A DNA stretch of 64,000 nucleotides. Origin: Reyranella sp. GTDB lineage: Bacteria; Pseudomonadota; Alphaproteobacteria; Reyranellales; Reyranellaceae. Below, in pieces: positions 55,042 through 63,723 of the stretch (the stretch's first letter is position 1; the number at the start of each line of letters is the position of its first letter). The position numbers were made by a program, and so were the translations under genes. The stretch is from contig NZ_JAUSBN010000035.1 in assembly GCF_030651995.1 (NCBI RefSeq), positions 62,001-126,000 on the forward strand. The letters are read 5' to 3'. Under the pieces are notes generated by a model. That model saw nothing but the letters and a program-made list of their open reading frames with translations. It had not been told where the DNA came from and did no database searches.

Positions 55042-56358
55042 TCAGTAAGCGAGGAGATTTTCCCTGAACTGCTTGTGCTCGTAGGCCTTGCGCACCAGGC
55101 CGCGATCCTGGAGGGCCGGGACCAGCCCGTCCTCGATCTCGGCCAGGGTGCGGCGGTTAACGTTGGGCATGGAGAACAGGAACCCGTCGCCGCCGACCTC
55201 CTGCATGACCTCGCCCATGCGCGCGGCCACCGAATCGCAGGTGCCGCAGAGATCGATCGACAGGTCGACGGCGTTGAACGAGGCCATGGTCTGTCGGATC
55301 GAGCGGCCGGCGGCCAGGGTCCGGAACTGTTCGAGGTTGAGCTGGTGACCGTTGGTGGTCACGTCGTCGGGCAGAGGCTTGTCGAGGTCGAACCTGCCGA
55401 AGTCGATGTTGGTGACCTTGCCGAAGTGGGCGAGGCGTTCCTGGATGTTGGCCTGCGCCATGCACTCGCGCTTCTTCTTGCGCTCCAGTGCCTCTTCCAT
55501 GGTCTCGCCGAGAATCGGGTTGATCAGGTAGAGCACCTTGCAATCGCTCGGCTTACGGCCCTGCGCGATCATGTGTTTGTGCACGTCGTCGCGGTAGGCG
55601 CGCATGGCGTCGATGCCCTTGGCGTTGACCACGATCGTATCGGCGTGGGCGGCGGCGAAGCGCCGGCCGCGCGGCGAGCCGCCGGCCTGGGCGATCACCG
55701 GCCGGCCTTGCGGGCTGGGACCGGAGTTGAGGGGGCCGCGCGTCCTGAAGTACTTGCCCTCGTAGTTCACGCCGTGGACCTTGGTGTGGTCGATCAGGTT
55801 GCCGCTCTTGCGGTCGGCGATCATCGCGCCCGGCTCCCACGAGCCCCACAGGCCACGCACCACCTCCATGTATTCGTCGGCCATGTCGTAGCGCAGATCG
55901 TGCTCGGGCATGCCGGGCATGCCGAAGTTCATCGCCGCGAAGTCGGAGCTGCCGGTGACGGCATTCCAGCCGGCACGCCCGGCCGACACCTGGTCGAGCG
56001 TCGCCATGAGGCGGGCCAGCAAATAGGGGTGGTAGGCGTAGGTGCCGAAGGTGGGCACGATGCCGATACGCGAAGTCACCTGGGTCATCAGCGCAGCGAC
56101 CACCGACGGATCCTGCCGCGGCACCGCGATGGCCTTCTTCAGGTAGATCTCGGTCGAGCCACCGAAGCTCTCGCCCACATAGGAGGAATCTTCGAGGAGG
56201 ATGTAGTCGAAGCAGGCACGTTCCAGGCTGCGCGCCATGTCGAGGAAAAGCTCCGGCTGCTCCCAGGTCGTCCCGATGTGACCTGTCCAGGGCTCCCCCC
56301 AGGCCTGCACACTGGAGCCCTGCAAGAACCACGCGAGATGAAATGGGTTGGTCGCCAC
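55042..56358 (-). CDS. Luciferase-like FMN-dependent monooxygenase (NtaA/SnaA-like)
   Basis: 438 residues from GTG with GGAGGG 5 nt upstream; the track's extra 64 N-terminal residues are not coding-like. TIM-barrel family: HLAWFLQGSSVQAW, RSLERACFDYILLEDSSYV, GWNAVTGSSDFAAMNFG, and a C-terminal DGFLFSMPNV. Members use FMNH2 from a partner reductase to oxidise sulfonates, polyaminocarboxylates or similar compounds. First gene of the importer operon, so substrate entry and oxidation appear linked. Confidence 0.9.
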   Translation of the reverse strand: MATNPFHLAWFLQGSSVQAWGEPWTGHIGTTWEQPELFLDMARSLERACFDYILLEDSSYVGESFGGSTEIYLKKAIAVPRQDPSVVAALMTQVTSRIGIVPTFGTYAYHPYLLARLMATLDQVSAGRAGWNAVTGSSDFAAMNFGMPGMPEHDLRYDMADEYMEVVRGLWGSWEPGAMIADRKSGNLIDHTKVHGVNYEGKYFRTRGPLNSGPSPQGRPVIAQAGGSPRGRRFAAAHADTIVVNAKGIDAMRAYRDDVHKHMIAQGRKPSDCKVLYLINPILGETMEEALERKKKRECMAQANIQERLAHFGKVTNIDFGRFDLDKPLPDDVTTNGHQLNLEQFRTLAAGRSIRQTMASFNAVDLSIDLCGTCDSVAARMGEVMQEVGGDGFLFSMPNVNRRTLAEIEDGLVPALQDRGLVRKAYEHKQFRENLLAY

Positions 56359-56524
56359 GAACGCCCTCCGATGCCGCCTGCTCGGCATACGTGACGCAAA
56401 TACTGTGCCGGGAGTTCGCAGGGCGGCTCTGCGTGCCGCAGGGGCAAGAGCGCATCGCCCGTCGGGGCGAGTTGCGTTACGATAAACGCTGCGGCATCGG
56501 CCGAAACAAAAGCAGGAGCGCGAA

Positions 56525-57286
56525 ATGGATACGGTGGTGCAACCCGACAAGCTCGAGATGACCGAAGCCGAATGGCAGGCGCGTTGCGATCTCGCGGCGC
56601 TCTACCGGATCACCGACCTTTTCGGCTGGACCGACACGATCGACACGCACATGACAGTGCGCATCCCGGGCGAGCCCAAGTGCTTCCTGATCAACAACTA
56701 CGGCGATCTGTTCGACGAGATCACCGCCTCGAGCCTCGTGAAGATGGACATCGACGGCAACGTCTACGCCAAGGATGGCAAGTTCAACGCCGCCGGCTTC
56801 ACCATCCATTCGGGCGTCTACAAGGCACGGCCGGATGCAAACTGCGTGATGCATACGCACACCCGCGCCGGCACCGGCGTCTCCGTCCTGAAGAAGGGCA
56901 TCCGCCCGATCAGCCAGGATGCGCTCTCGGTCTATGACGACCTCGTCTATCATGAGTATGGCATGCCGACGTCCCAGGAAGAGTGCGACGCACTTGGCGT
57001 GTCGTGCCAGAGCGGCAATTCCGTCGTGCTGCGCAACCACGGTCTGCTGACCGTCGGTTCCACGATCCCCGGCGCCCTGCGGCGCATGTACATGCTGGAG
57101 CGTGCCTGCGAGGTCGAGGTCATCGCCCGCAGCCTCGACGAGGAAGCCGCGCCGATCGAGGAAGACGTGATCCGCCAGTACGGCGAGCGCGCCAAGCAGC
57201 AGCGCGCCAATCCGGAGTACGGCCTGACCTACTGGAAGGCCGCGCTGCGCCAGATCGAGGGCAAGGGCATCGACTGGCGGCAGTAG
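56525..57286 (+). CDS. Class II aldolase/adducin-family protein
   Basis: 253 residues. Zinc-site histidines are visible: CVMHTHTRAG (HTH) and LRNHGLLTVGS, with TIHSGVYKARPD ahead; this agrees with class II aldolase/adducin proteins such as fuculose-phosphate aldolase homologues. The N-terminal ITDLFGWTDTIDTHMTVRIPG is characteristic. Substrate unknown. Divergent from the monooxygenase operon (166 bp apart), converging on tctC. Confidence 0.9.
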   Translation: MDTVVQPDKLEMTEAEWQARCDLAALYRITDLFGWTDTIDTHMTVRIPGEPKCFLINNYGDLFDEITASSLVKMDIDGNVYAKDGKFNAAGFTIHSGVYKARPDANCVMHTHTRAGTGVSVLKKGIRPISQDALSVYDDLVYHEYGMPTSQEECDALGVSCQSGNSVVLRNHGLLTVGSTIPGALRRMYMLERACEVEVIARSLDEEAAPIEEDVIRQYGERAKQQRANPEYGLTYWKAALRQIEGKGIDWRQ

Positions 57287-57320
57287 TTCCGCCGGACCGA
57301 CGATCGGTTCTGCACGCGAA

Positions 57321-57346
57321 AAGAGCGCGCCGCGAGGCGCGCTCTT
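57321..57346 (-). terminator. Terminator between aldolase and tctC genes
   Basis: AAGAGCGCGCC-GCGA-GGCGCGCTCTT, 11 perfect pairs. On the minus strand it is followed by TTCGCG after the CTCTT arm, giving a TTTT run; on the plus strand the tail is TTCC. It probably serves the minus-strand TctC gene mainly and possibly both. Confidence 0.8.
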
Positions 57347-57364
57347 CCGATTCGGAGGGGGACG

Positions 57365-58342
57365 CTACTTCGCCGGTGCCGAGAGCTTGATGATCTCACC
57401 CCAGCGACGAAGTTCGTTCGTGAGGTAGGCGCTCAGATCGGCGGGGCCGCCCCGTCGGTCCTCGATCCCCTGCACGCGGAAGGACTCCTTGACCTTGGGG
57501 CTATCCATCGCCTTGTCGGCGGCGCGATAGAGCTTGTCGACGATTGGCTGCGGCGTTCCCTTGGGCGCCATCATGTAGAACGACACGTCCGCCACGATGT
57601 CGGGATAGCCGAGTTCCTTGAAGGTCGGGATGTCGGGAAGCGCCGCGGCGCGCTTTTCGCCGGTGACGGCGAGCAGCCGGGCCTGCTTCGCGTTATGGAC
57701 CGGTACGCCCGACGCGACGGGCGTGAACCAGACCTGGATGCGGTTGGTGAGCAGGTCGTTCAGCGCATCGGTGGTGCTCTTGTAAGGGACCATCACCATG
57801 TCGATCTTTGCCGCGCGATTGAGCATCTCGCCCAGGAACTGCGGCACGCCGCCGGCGAAGCCAGAGAAGTTGATCTTGCCCGGCTGCTTGCGGGCGAGTT
57901 CGACCAGTTCCGCGACGCTCTTCGCCGGCAGCTCGTTGGGCACGAACATCGAATAGTACACGCCGCCCGTGAAGCTGACGGGCGTCAGGTCGTTCAGCAG
58001 ATTGACCGTGTTGTTGCCGGTGGCCTGGTTGATGATGTTGCTCAGCGAGGCGATCACCACCGTATGGCCGTCTGGCCGCGCCTTCGCCGTGTAGTCGGCG
58101 CCGATGTTGCCGGTGGCGCCGGGCCTGTTCTCGACGATGACGCTCTGGCCCAGGGTGGCCGTCATGTCCTGGGCGAGCAGGCGGGCGATGATGTCGTTGG
58201 TGGTGCCGGGCCCGAACGGCGCGACGATGACGATGGGTTTGCCCGGCTGAAGATCCTGCGCGACTGCCGGAGCCGCCGCGGCCACCACACTCGCCATTGC
58301 CGACGCGACGGCCGCACGCCGGGACAGTTTCATAACCCGCAT
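57365..58342 (-). CDS. TctC/Bug-family periplasmic receptor
   Basis: 325 residues with a signal peptide (RRAAVASAMASVVAAAAPAVAQ). Bug-family markers: KPIVIVAPFGPGTTNDIIARLLAQ, GQSVIVENRPGATGNIGADYTAKARPDGHT, VPYKSTTDALNDLLTNRIQVWF. It binds a carboxylate ligand for a tripartite transporter. No tctA/tctB is next to it; the only pair in the window is 20 kb away. GGGAGGAG lies before the ATG. Confidence 0.92.
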   Translation of the reverse strand: MRVMKLSRRAAVASAMASVVAAAAPAVAQDLQPGKPIVIVAPFGPGTTNDIIARLLAQDMTATLGQSVIVENRPGATGNIGADYTAKARPDGHTVVIASLSNIINQATGNNTVNLLNDLTPVSFTGGVYYSMFVPNELPAKSVAELVELARKQPGKINFSGFAGGVPQFLGEMLNRAAKIDMVMVPYKSTTDALNDLLTNRIQVWFTPVASGVPVHNAKQARLLAVTGEKRAAALPDIPTFKELGYPDIVADVSFYMMAPKGTPQPIVDKLYRAADKAMDSPKVKESFRVQGIEDRRGGPADLSAYLTNELRRWGEIIKLSAPAK

Positions 58343-58416
58343 GTGTCTCCTCCCACTGATTTCTTCTTCTCAGCGGGAGTTAACGGCTCTACGTCGCGGG
58401 CCGTCAACTCGGCCCG

Positions 58417-59214
58417 CTATTTGCCCTTCCACTCCGGCTTGGGCTTCTTGTTCACGAATGCATCGATGCCAGCCTGTGGATCCTCGCGCTGGAGCGCGCC
58501 GGCCATGAAGTCGGTCGCGTAGGCGTAGGCCTGCTCGACGGTCATCTCCATGTGCTTTCGGAACATCGCCTTGCCCGACGCGATCTGCTGCGGCGGCTGG
58601 GCGGCGATATGGTCGGCCAGCGCCTTGGTTTCGCGATCAAGGTCGGCGGGCGCCACAACGCGGCTCACCAGACCGTCGCGCACCGCCGTCGCGGCATCGA
58701 CGAACTGGCCGGTGAGCAGCATGTCGAGCGCGCGCTTCGGTCCAATGGTGCGGCCGACCGCCACCGAGGGCGTGCCGCAGAACAGGCCGTTGATGATGCC
58801 GGAGGTCGCGAAGGTCGCCGTGCTCGACGCGACCGCGAGGTCGCAGGCGGCGACGAGCTGGCAGCCGGCCGCAGTCGCGACCGATTTCACCTTGGCGATC
58901 ACCGGCTGGGGCAGGCGGCCGATCGACATCATCATCGCCGAACAGCGTCTCATCAGGTCGTGATGGACGGCATAGTCGCGGGTCGCGGCGACCTCGCGCA
59001 GGTCGTGGCCGGTCGAGAAGGCACGGTCGCCGCTCGCCTCGATCACGACGCAGCGGATGCCGGTGTCCCCGGCCAGCCTGTCGAGTTCCGCCTGCAGCGC
59101 GTCTATAAGGTCGCCGGAGAGGGCGTTCATGGCGCGCGGGCGGTTGAGCGTGAGGAAGGCGACGCGGCCCTCGTCGCGGCGCAGCAGGACGGGTTCGTTG
59201 GAGGCGGCGGTCAT
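58417..59214 (-). CDS. Enoyl-CoA hydratase/isomerase family protein
   Basis: 265 residues. Crotonase fold: VAFLTLNRPRAMNALSGDL, AFSTGHDLREV (oxyanion region), VIAKVKSVATAAGCQLVAACDLAVAS, then the C-terminal AYAYATDFMAG and EDPQAGIDAFVNKKPKPEW. This tail is close to enoyl-CoA hydratase domain-containing 3-like proteins. Acts on acyl-CoA; the active-site Glu pair is not clear from eye, so the exact reaction is open. Confidence 0.88.
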   Translation of the reverse strand: MTAASNEPVLLRRDEGRVAFLTLNRPRAMNALSGDLIDALQAELDRLAGDTGIRCVVIEASGDRAFSTGHDLREVAATRDYAVHHDLMRRCSAMMMSIGRLPQPVIAKVKSVATAAGCQLVAACDLAVASSTATFATSGIINGLFCGTPSVAVGRTIGPKRALDMLLTGQFVDAATAVRDGLVSRVVAPADLDRETKALADHIAAQPPQQIASGKAMFRKHMEMTVEQAYAYATDFMAGALQREDPQAGIDAFVNKKPKPEWKGK

Positions 59215-59247
59215 GGCGGCAGTCTATGGGAAGAGGGCAGGTGCGTC

Positions 59248-59667
59248 ATGCCGGTGATGTCGCCAGCCGAGTTGATGACGTTCCTCGGCGAGCATTTCCC
59301 GCAGGCCGCCCATCTCGGACTCGCCATCGAGCATCTCGACGACCGGATCATCCGCCTGCGCCTGCCGACGCACGAGCGGCATCTGCGACCGGGCGGCACG
59401 ATCTCGGGCCCGACCCTCATGTGGCTGGTCGATTGCGGTTTCTACCTGCTGATCCTGGGACAGCTCGGACCGGTGGCCCTGGCGGTGACGACCAACCTCA
59501 ACATCAATTTCATGCGCAAGCCCGAGCCCGCCGACCTGATCGGGGAGGGGCGATTGTTGAAGCTCGGCAAGACCTTGGCGGTTGGGGACTTCACGATCTG
59601 GAGCGATGGCAAGCCCGAACCCGTCGCGCATGCCACGGTGACATATGCCATACCACGCAAGCCTTAA
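59248..59667 (+). CDS. Hotdog-fold thioesterase (PaaI family)
   Basis: 139 residues from ATG with AAGAGGG upstream; the track ORF begins far earlier as a shadow of the enoyl-CoA hydratase. LPTHERHLRPGGTISGPTLMWLVDCGFYLLI and TTNLNINFMRKPEPADLIGEGRLLKLGKTLAVG match the PaaI/hotdog thioesterase pattern, which hydrolyses acyl-CoAs. Divergent from the hydratase gene, 33 bp apart. Confidence 0.88.
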   Translation: MPVMSPAELMTFLGEHFPQAAHLGLAIEHLDDRIIRLRLPTHERHLRPGGTISGPTLMWLVDCGFYLLILGQLGPVALAVTTNLNINFMRKPEPADLIGEGRLLKLGKTLAVGDFTIWSDGKPEPVAHATVTYAIPRKP

Positions 59668-59729
59668 ATGAGAGGTAATATAATACCTCAGTTTTAAGTT
59701 ATTGATTCGACGTCGTTTTTTGTGGCGAT

Positions 59730-59758
59730 TTGACAAGTCGCTCCGTGCTGCCCATAAG
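59730..59758 (+). promoter_or_regulatory. Sigma70-type promoter for rplM-rpsI
   Basis: TTGACA, 17-nt spacer, CATAAG, ending 25 bp before the rplM ATG. The -35 is a perfect consensus. Upstream, a small hairpin GAGGTA-ATATAA-TACCTC (59672-59689) in an AT-rich patch may end the thioesterase transcript or take part in regulation. Confidence 0.6.
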
Positions 59759-59783
59759 CGCGCGCTCATTGGAAGAAAGACCC

Positions 59784-60263
59784 ATGCACGCCCTCACGCA
59801 CTCCACTCCCAGCATCAAGACCGCCGACGTCAAGAAGAAGTGGTTTCTGATCGACGCCGACGGCCTCGTTCTCGGCCGGCTCGCCTCGATCATTGCCATG
59901 CGCCTGCGTGGCAAGCACAAGCCGATGTTCACGCCGCACATCGATTGCGGCGACAACATCGTCGTGATCAACGCCGAGAAGGTGCGCCTCACGGGCCGCA
60001 AGGCCGAGCGCGAAGTCTTCTACTGGCACACCGGTCACCCCGGCGGCATCAAGGGCGAGACCCTGGGCAAGCGCCTCGAAGGCCGCTTCCCGGAGCGCGT
60101 CCTGGTCAAGGCCGTCGAGCGCATGATCACCCGCGGCCCGCTCGGCCGGGCGCAGATGAAGAACCTGCGCGTCTATACCGGACCGAACCACGAGCAGGAG
60201 GCCCAGCAGCCCGAGAAGCTCGACATCGCCGCAATGAACCGCAAGAACTCGAGGATCGGCTAA
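59784..60263 (+). CDS. rplM: 50S ribosomal protein L13
   Basis: 159 residues from [64 protein letters not shown] and [24 protein letters not shown] are L13 features. The track's longer ORF adds 18 residues upstream. Followed after 1 nt by rpsI. Confidence 0.97.
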   Translation: MHALTHSTPSIKTADVKKKWFLIDADGLVLGRLASIIAMRLRGKHKPMFTPHIDCGDNIVVINAEKVRLTGRKAEREVFYWHTGHPGGIKGETLGKRLEGRFPERVLVKAVERMITRGPLGRAQMKNLRVYTGPNHEQEAQQPEKLDIAAMNRKNSRIG

Positions 60264-60264
60264 C

Positions 60265-60747
60265 ATGGCTACCGAACTTTCGTCGTTTGCCGAACTGAAG
60301 AAGGCTCCGACCGCCGGTGCGCAGATTGCCGGCGCGCCCCGTGAGAAGGAAATCGACGCGCAGGGTCGTGCCTATGCCACGGGTCGCCGCAAGAACGCGG
60401 TCGCTCGCGTCTGGGTCAAGCCCGGTACCGGCAAGATCACCATCAACGGCCGCGACCAGACGATCTACTTCGCGCGTCCCACGCAGCGCATGATGATCCA
60501 GCAGCCGTTCGACGTGACCCAGCGCAACGGCCAGTTCGACGTCGTCGCCACGGTTTCCGGCGGCGGCCTGTCGGGCCAGGCAGGCGCCGTGCGCCACGGC
60601 ATCTCGCAGGCGCTCACCAAGTTCGAGCCCGGCCTGCGCGGCAGCGTCAAGGCTGCCGGCTTCCTCACCCGCGACAGCCGCGTGGTCGAGCGCAAGAAGT
60701 ACGGCCGCGCCGGTGCGCGTCGCCGCTTCCAGTTCTCGAAGCGCTGA
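60265..60747 (+). CDS. rpsI: 30S ribosomal protein S9
   Basis: 160 residues. [51 protein letters not shown] and the terminal [17 protein letters not shown] are universal S9 motifs. Its C-terminal tail reaches the decoding site. The N-terminal ~35 residues are an alphaproteobacterial extension. Confidence 0.97.
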   Translation: MATELSSFAELKKAPTAGAQIAGAPREKEIDAQGRAYATGRRKNAVARVWVKPGTGKITINGRDQTIYFARPTQRMMIQQPFDVTQRNGQFDVVATVSGGGLSGQAGAVRHGISQALTKFEPGLRGSVKAAGFLTRDSRVVERKKYGRAGARRRFQFSKR

Positions 60748-60768
60748 ACCCGCGTTTCCGATATCCTC

Positions 60769-60797
60769 GAAGGGCGCCTCAGGGCGCCCTTCTTTTT
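60769..60797 (+). terminator. Intrinsic terminator after rpsI
   Basis: GAAGGGCGCC-TCAG-GGCGCCCTTC then TTTTT. Ten pairs. It separates the ribosomal genes from the gamma-carbonic anhydrase gene. Confidence 0.92.
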
Positions 60798-60837
60798 GTC
60801 TTTTTGGGATCCTGGTTTTTTGTGGAGTAGCGACTCG

Positions 60838-61374
60838 ATGTCCGGTCTCATCGTGCCTTTCAACGGCTTCGTGCCCCAGGTCCACAGCACGGCGTTCATC
60901 GCCCCCAACGCGACGCTGATCGGCGAGGTCGAGATCGCCGCGAACTGCAGCATCTGGTTCGGCGCCGTGCTGCGCGGCGACGGGCCGGGCATCCGGATCG
61001 GCGAGAATTCCAACATCCAGGACGGCACCGTGATCCACATCGCCGCGCGCGGCGTCTGTACCGTGGTCGGCCGCAACGTGACCGTCGGTCACCTCGCGCT
61101 GCTGCACGCCTGCGAGGTGCAGGACGACGCCTTCATCGGCATGCATTCCACCGTGCTCGACGAGGCGGTGATCGAGACCGGCGCGATGGTTGCGGCGGGA
61201 GCGGTGGTGACGCCGCGGAAGATCGTGCGCAAGGGCGAGCTGTGGGCGGGCAATCCCGCGGTGAAGATGCGCGACATCAACGAGAAGGATATCGAGTCCT
61301 TCCGGCGCTCGGCCGCCGCCTATGTGCGGCTCGGGCAGCGATACCTGGCCGATCGTCCGAAAGCGGCCGAGTAG
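60838..61374 (+). CDS. Gamma-carbonic anhydrase family protein
   Basis: 178 residues from MSGLIVPFNGFVPQVHSTAFIAPNATLIGEV. Left-handed beta-helix hexapeptide repeats; metal-ligand histidines are visible in GTVIHIAA, VTVGHLALLHACEV. The family includes Cam-like carbonic anhydrases and YrdA/PaaY-type enzymes. Catalytic activity cannot be decided by eye. It starts 41 nt after the rpsI terminator T-run. Confidence 0.88.
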   Translation: MSGLIVPFNGFVPQVHSTAFIAPNATLIGEVEIAANCSIWFGAVLRGDGPGIRIGENSNIQDGTVIHIAARGVCTVVGRNVTVGHLALLHACEVQDDAFIGMHSTVLDEAVIETGAMVAAGAVVTPRKIVRKGELWAGNPAVKMRDINEKDIESFRRSAAAYVRLGQRYLADRPKAAE

Positions 61375-61430
61375 GGCGCGGCACGGGCGCGCGCCGGGCA
61401 ACTCGACGTGCCTCCCGGCGTTTCACCCGC

Positions 61431-61721
61431 ATGCACAACCTTGTCTTACGATCGATCGCCGTCGCTGCAGCCGTGTTCACGACGCCGGTCGCCATTGCCG
61501 AAGAACTCCCGGCCGAGGCCCGCTGCGACCAGTTGATCGAGTATTTCGACTACTATGGTCAGAGCCGAGGCGAAGGCGTGACCGATGGGGCCCGAAACAT
61601 GACCCGCATCGGCGCCCGCATCGATTGCGACGAGGGCAACTATGAGGCCGGGATCGCGACGATGGTGGCCCTGCTGATCTGCAAGAGGATGGGTCTTCCG
61701 GAGCCGGAGCAGGACGGCTAG
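61431..61721 (+). CDS. Small exported protein, unknown function
   Basis: 96 residues with a signal peptide (MHNLVLRSIAVAAAVFTTPVAIA). The mature ~73 residues contain cysteines in ARCDQ, RIDCDEG and LICKRM and no recognised domain. EYFDYYGQSRGEGVTDGARNMTRIGARIDCDEGNYEAG suggests a small periplasmic helical protein. Stop TAG is shared through CTAG with the convergent phaC stop. Short gap (56 bp) after gamma-CA. Confidence 0.75.
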   Translation: MHNLVLRSIAVAAAVFTTPVAIAEELPAEARCDQLIEYFDYYGQSRGEGVTDGARNMTRIGARIDCDEGNYEAGIATMVALLICKRMGLPEPEQDG

Positions 61722-63532
61722 GCTCCCGACCGCACCTTCACATAGCTGCCGGGCGCGTCCTCGATCGCCGGCAGCCCGGCGGTGCCGGGCACGCGGGCAG
61801 GAACCTTCGGACCCGAGAGGGCCGACAGCCACTTGTCCCAGTCGTTCCACCATGAGCCGGGGAACTCCTTGGCGCCGGCCTGCCATTCGGCGAGCGTCGG
61901 CGGGTTCTTGTCGGTCTCGTTCAGCCAGTGCTGGTACTTCTTGTTACGCGGCGGATTGACGACGCCGGCGATGTGGCCGGAGCCCGCGAGCATGAAGCGC
62001 ACCGGCCCGCTGAACAGCTGGGTTGCCTTGTAGACCGAACGGACCGGCGCGATGTGGTCTTCCTTGCCGGCCTGGATGTAGACCGGAATCCGGATGTTGC
62101 GCAGGTCGATCGGCACATTGTCGAGAACGATGCCGCCCGGCTGACTGAGCAGGTTCTTCTGGTACATGTTGCGCAGGTAATAGCTGTGCATGGCCGCCGG
62201 CATGCGCGTGGCGTCGGCGTTCCAGAACAGGAGATCGAAGGGGAAGGGGTCCTTGCCCATCAGGTAGTTGTTCACGACGAACGACCAGATGAGATCGTTG
62301 GCGCGCAGCATGTTGAAGGTCGTCGCCATCTCGCTGCCTTCGAGATAGCCCTTCTTGCCCATCATCTCCTCGACGCTGGCGAGCTGGTCCTCGTCGATGA
62401 ACACGCCCAGTTCGCCGGGCTCGCTGAAGTCGACCTGCGCGGTGAAGAAGGTGCAGGCCACGATGCGGTCATCGTTGCGGGCGGCCATGTAGGCCAGCGT
62501 CGCGGCCATCAGCGTGCCGCCGATGCAATAGCCGATCGCCGACGCCTTGCGCTGCCCGGTCGCCTTCTCGATGGCGTCGAGCGCAGCAAGCGGACCCTGG
62601 TTCATGTAATCCTCGAACACCATCTTCGAGAGACGCTCGTCGGGGTTGACCCAGGAGACGACGAACACCGTGTAGCCCTGCTCGGTCGCCCACTTGATGA
62701 ACGAGTTCTCGGGCTTGAGATCGAGGATGTAGAACTTGTTGATCCACGGCGGCACGATCAGAAGCGGAACCTCGTAGACCTCTTCGGTCGACGGCGCGTA
62801 CTGGATGAGCTGCATGATGTCGTTCTGGTAGACGACCTTGCCGGGCGTCGTGGCGACGTTTCCGCCGACCTTGAAGGCATCCATGTCGGTCTGGCGGATG
62901 AGGAGGTTGCCTTTGCCACGCTCCAGGTCTCCCAGGAGGTTCTGAAGGCCCTTCAGCAGGTTCTCGCCCTTGGACTCGACAGTGGCTTTCACCACCTGCG
63001 GGTTGGTCATGGCGAAGTTGGACGGCGACACCGCGTCGATGAACTGGCGCGTATAGAAGTCGACCTTGCGGGCGGTCTTGTCGTCGACGCCTTCGACCTC
63101 CTTGATGGTGCCCTGCAGCCACCGCGCCGTCAGCAGGTAGGACTGCTTCAGATAGTCGAAGACGACCTCGTCCTTCCAGGCCGGGTCGTTGAAGCGCTTG
63201 TCGCCGCGGGCGGGCTCGGCCACGGGCTCGACCGTCTGGCCCATCATGCGCTGGGCCGTGACCTGCCAGAGCTTCATGTACTGCTGCCACAACTCGACCT
63301 GGGCCTGCACCAGCCGGTTCGGATCGGCCAGCATCTTGGCCGTGAAGTCCATGAAGGTCTGGGTGAGGTGAAGCGGGTCGGCCGACTGCTGACCATCGGC
63401 CTGATAGCGTTGGGAAAAGTCCTGCAGCAGCTTCTGGCTGCGCGTCGCGATGTCCTTGAAGGCCTCCTGGAGCTTCTCGGACTCCTCCGGAGAGAGACCG
63501 CCAAGGGCTGCGGGGGCAGGACTATCGGACAT
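61718..63532 (-). CDS. phaC: Poly(3-hydroxyalkanoate) synthase, class I
   Basis: 604 residues from MSDSPAPAALGGLSPEESEKL. The lipase-like box with nucleophile Cys336 is GYCIGGT; the Asp/His partners fit FSGPVRFMLAGSGHIAG and GKEDHIAP. Polymerises hydroxyacyl-CoA into storage polymer granules. About 600 residues is typical for class I. No phaA/B or phasin is adjacent. Track start includes 7 extra residues; ATG at 63532 is preferred. Confidence 0.94.
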   Translation of the reverse strand: MSDSPAPAALGGLSPEESEKLQEAFKDIATRSQKLLQDFSQRYQADGQQSADPLHLTQTFMDFTAKMLADPNRLVQAQVELWQQYMKLWQVTAQRMMGQTVEPVAEPARGDKRFNDPAWKDEVVFDYLKQSYLLTARWLQGTIKEVEGVDDKTARKVDFYTRQFIDAVSPSNFAMTNPQVVKATVESKGENLLKGLQNLLGDLERGKGNLLIRQTDMDAFKVGGNVATTPGKVVYQNDIMQLIQYAPSTEEVYEVPLLIVPPWINKFYILDLKPENSFIKWATEQGYTVFVVSWVNPDERLSKMVFEDYMNQGPLAALDAIEKATGQRKASAIGYCIGGTLMAATLAYMAARNDDRIVACTFFTAQVDFSEPGELGVFIDEDQLASVEEMMGKKGYLEGSEMATTFNMLRANDLIWSFVVNNYLMGKDPFPFDLLFWNADATRMPAAMHSYYLRNMYQKNLLSQPGGIVLDNVPIDLRNIRIPVYIQAGKEDHIAPVRSVYKATQLFSGPVRFMLAGSGHIAGVVNPPRNKKYQHWLNETDKNPPTLAEWQAGAKEFPGSWWNDWDKWLSALSGPKVPARVPGTAGLPAIEDAPGSYVKVRSGA

Positions 63533-63723
63533 GCGTTTCCCCTTCCGAATCATTGCCTTTGTGGCGTTTCTTGCGGTAAATTCAACGCCCCGGTACCATA
63601 GCTAGTGACGACCCGGGCCGCCACCTGCCTTTCATAGGTAGGCTGCGACAACTGACGGGTCAAATTTCCTCTCGGTCTCCGCTAAACAGGCGGAAATCGT
63701 GTTTCAAGCGTACACAGCGGGTG

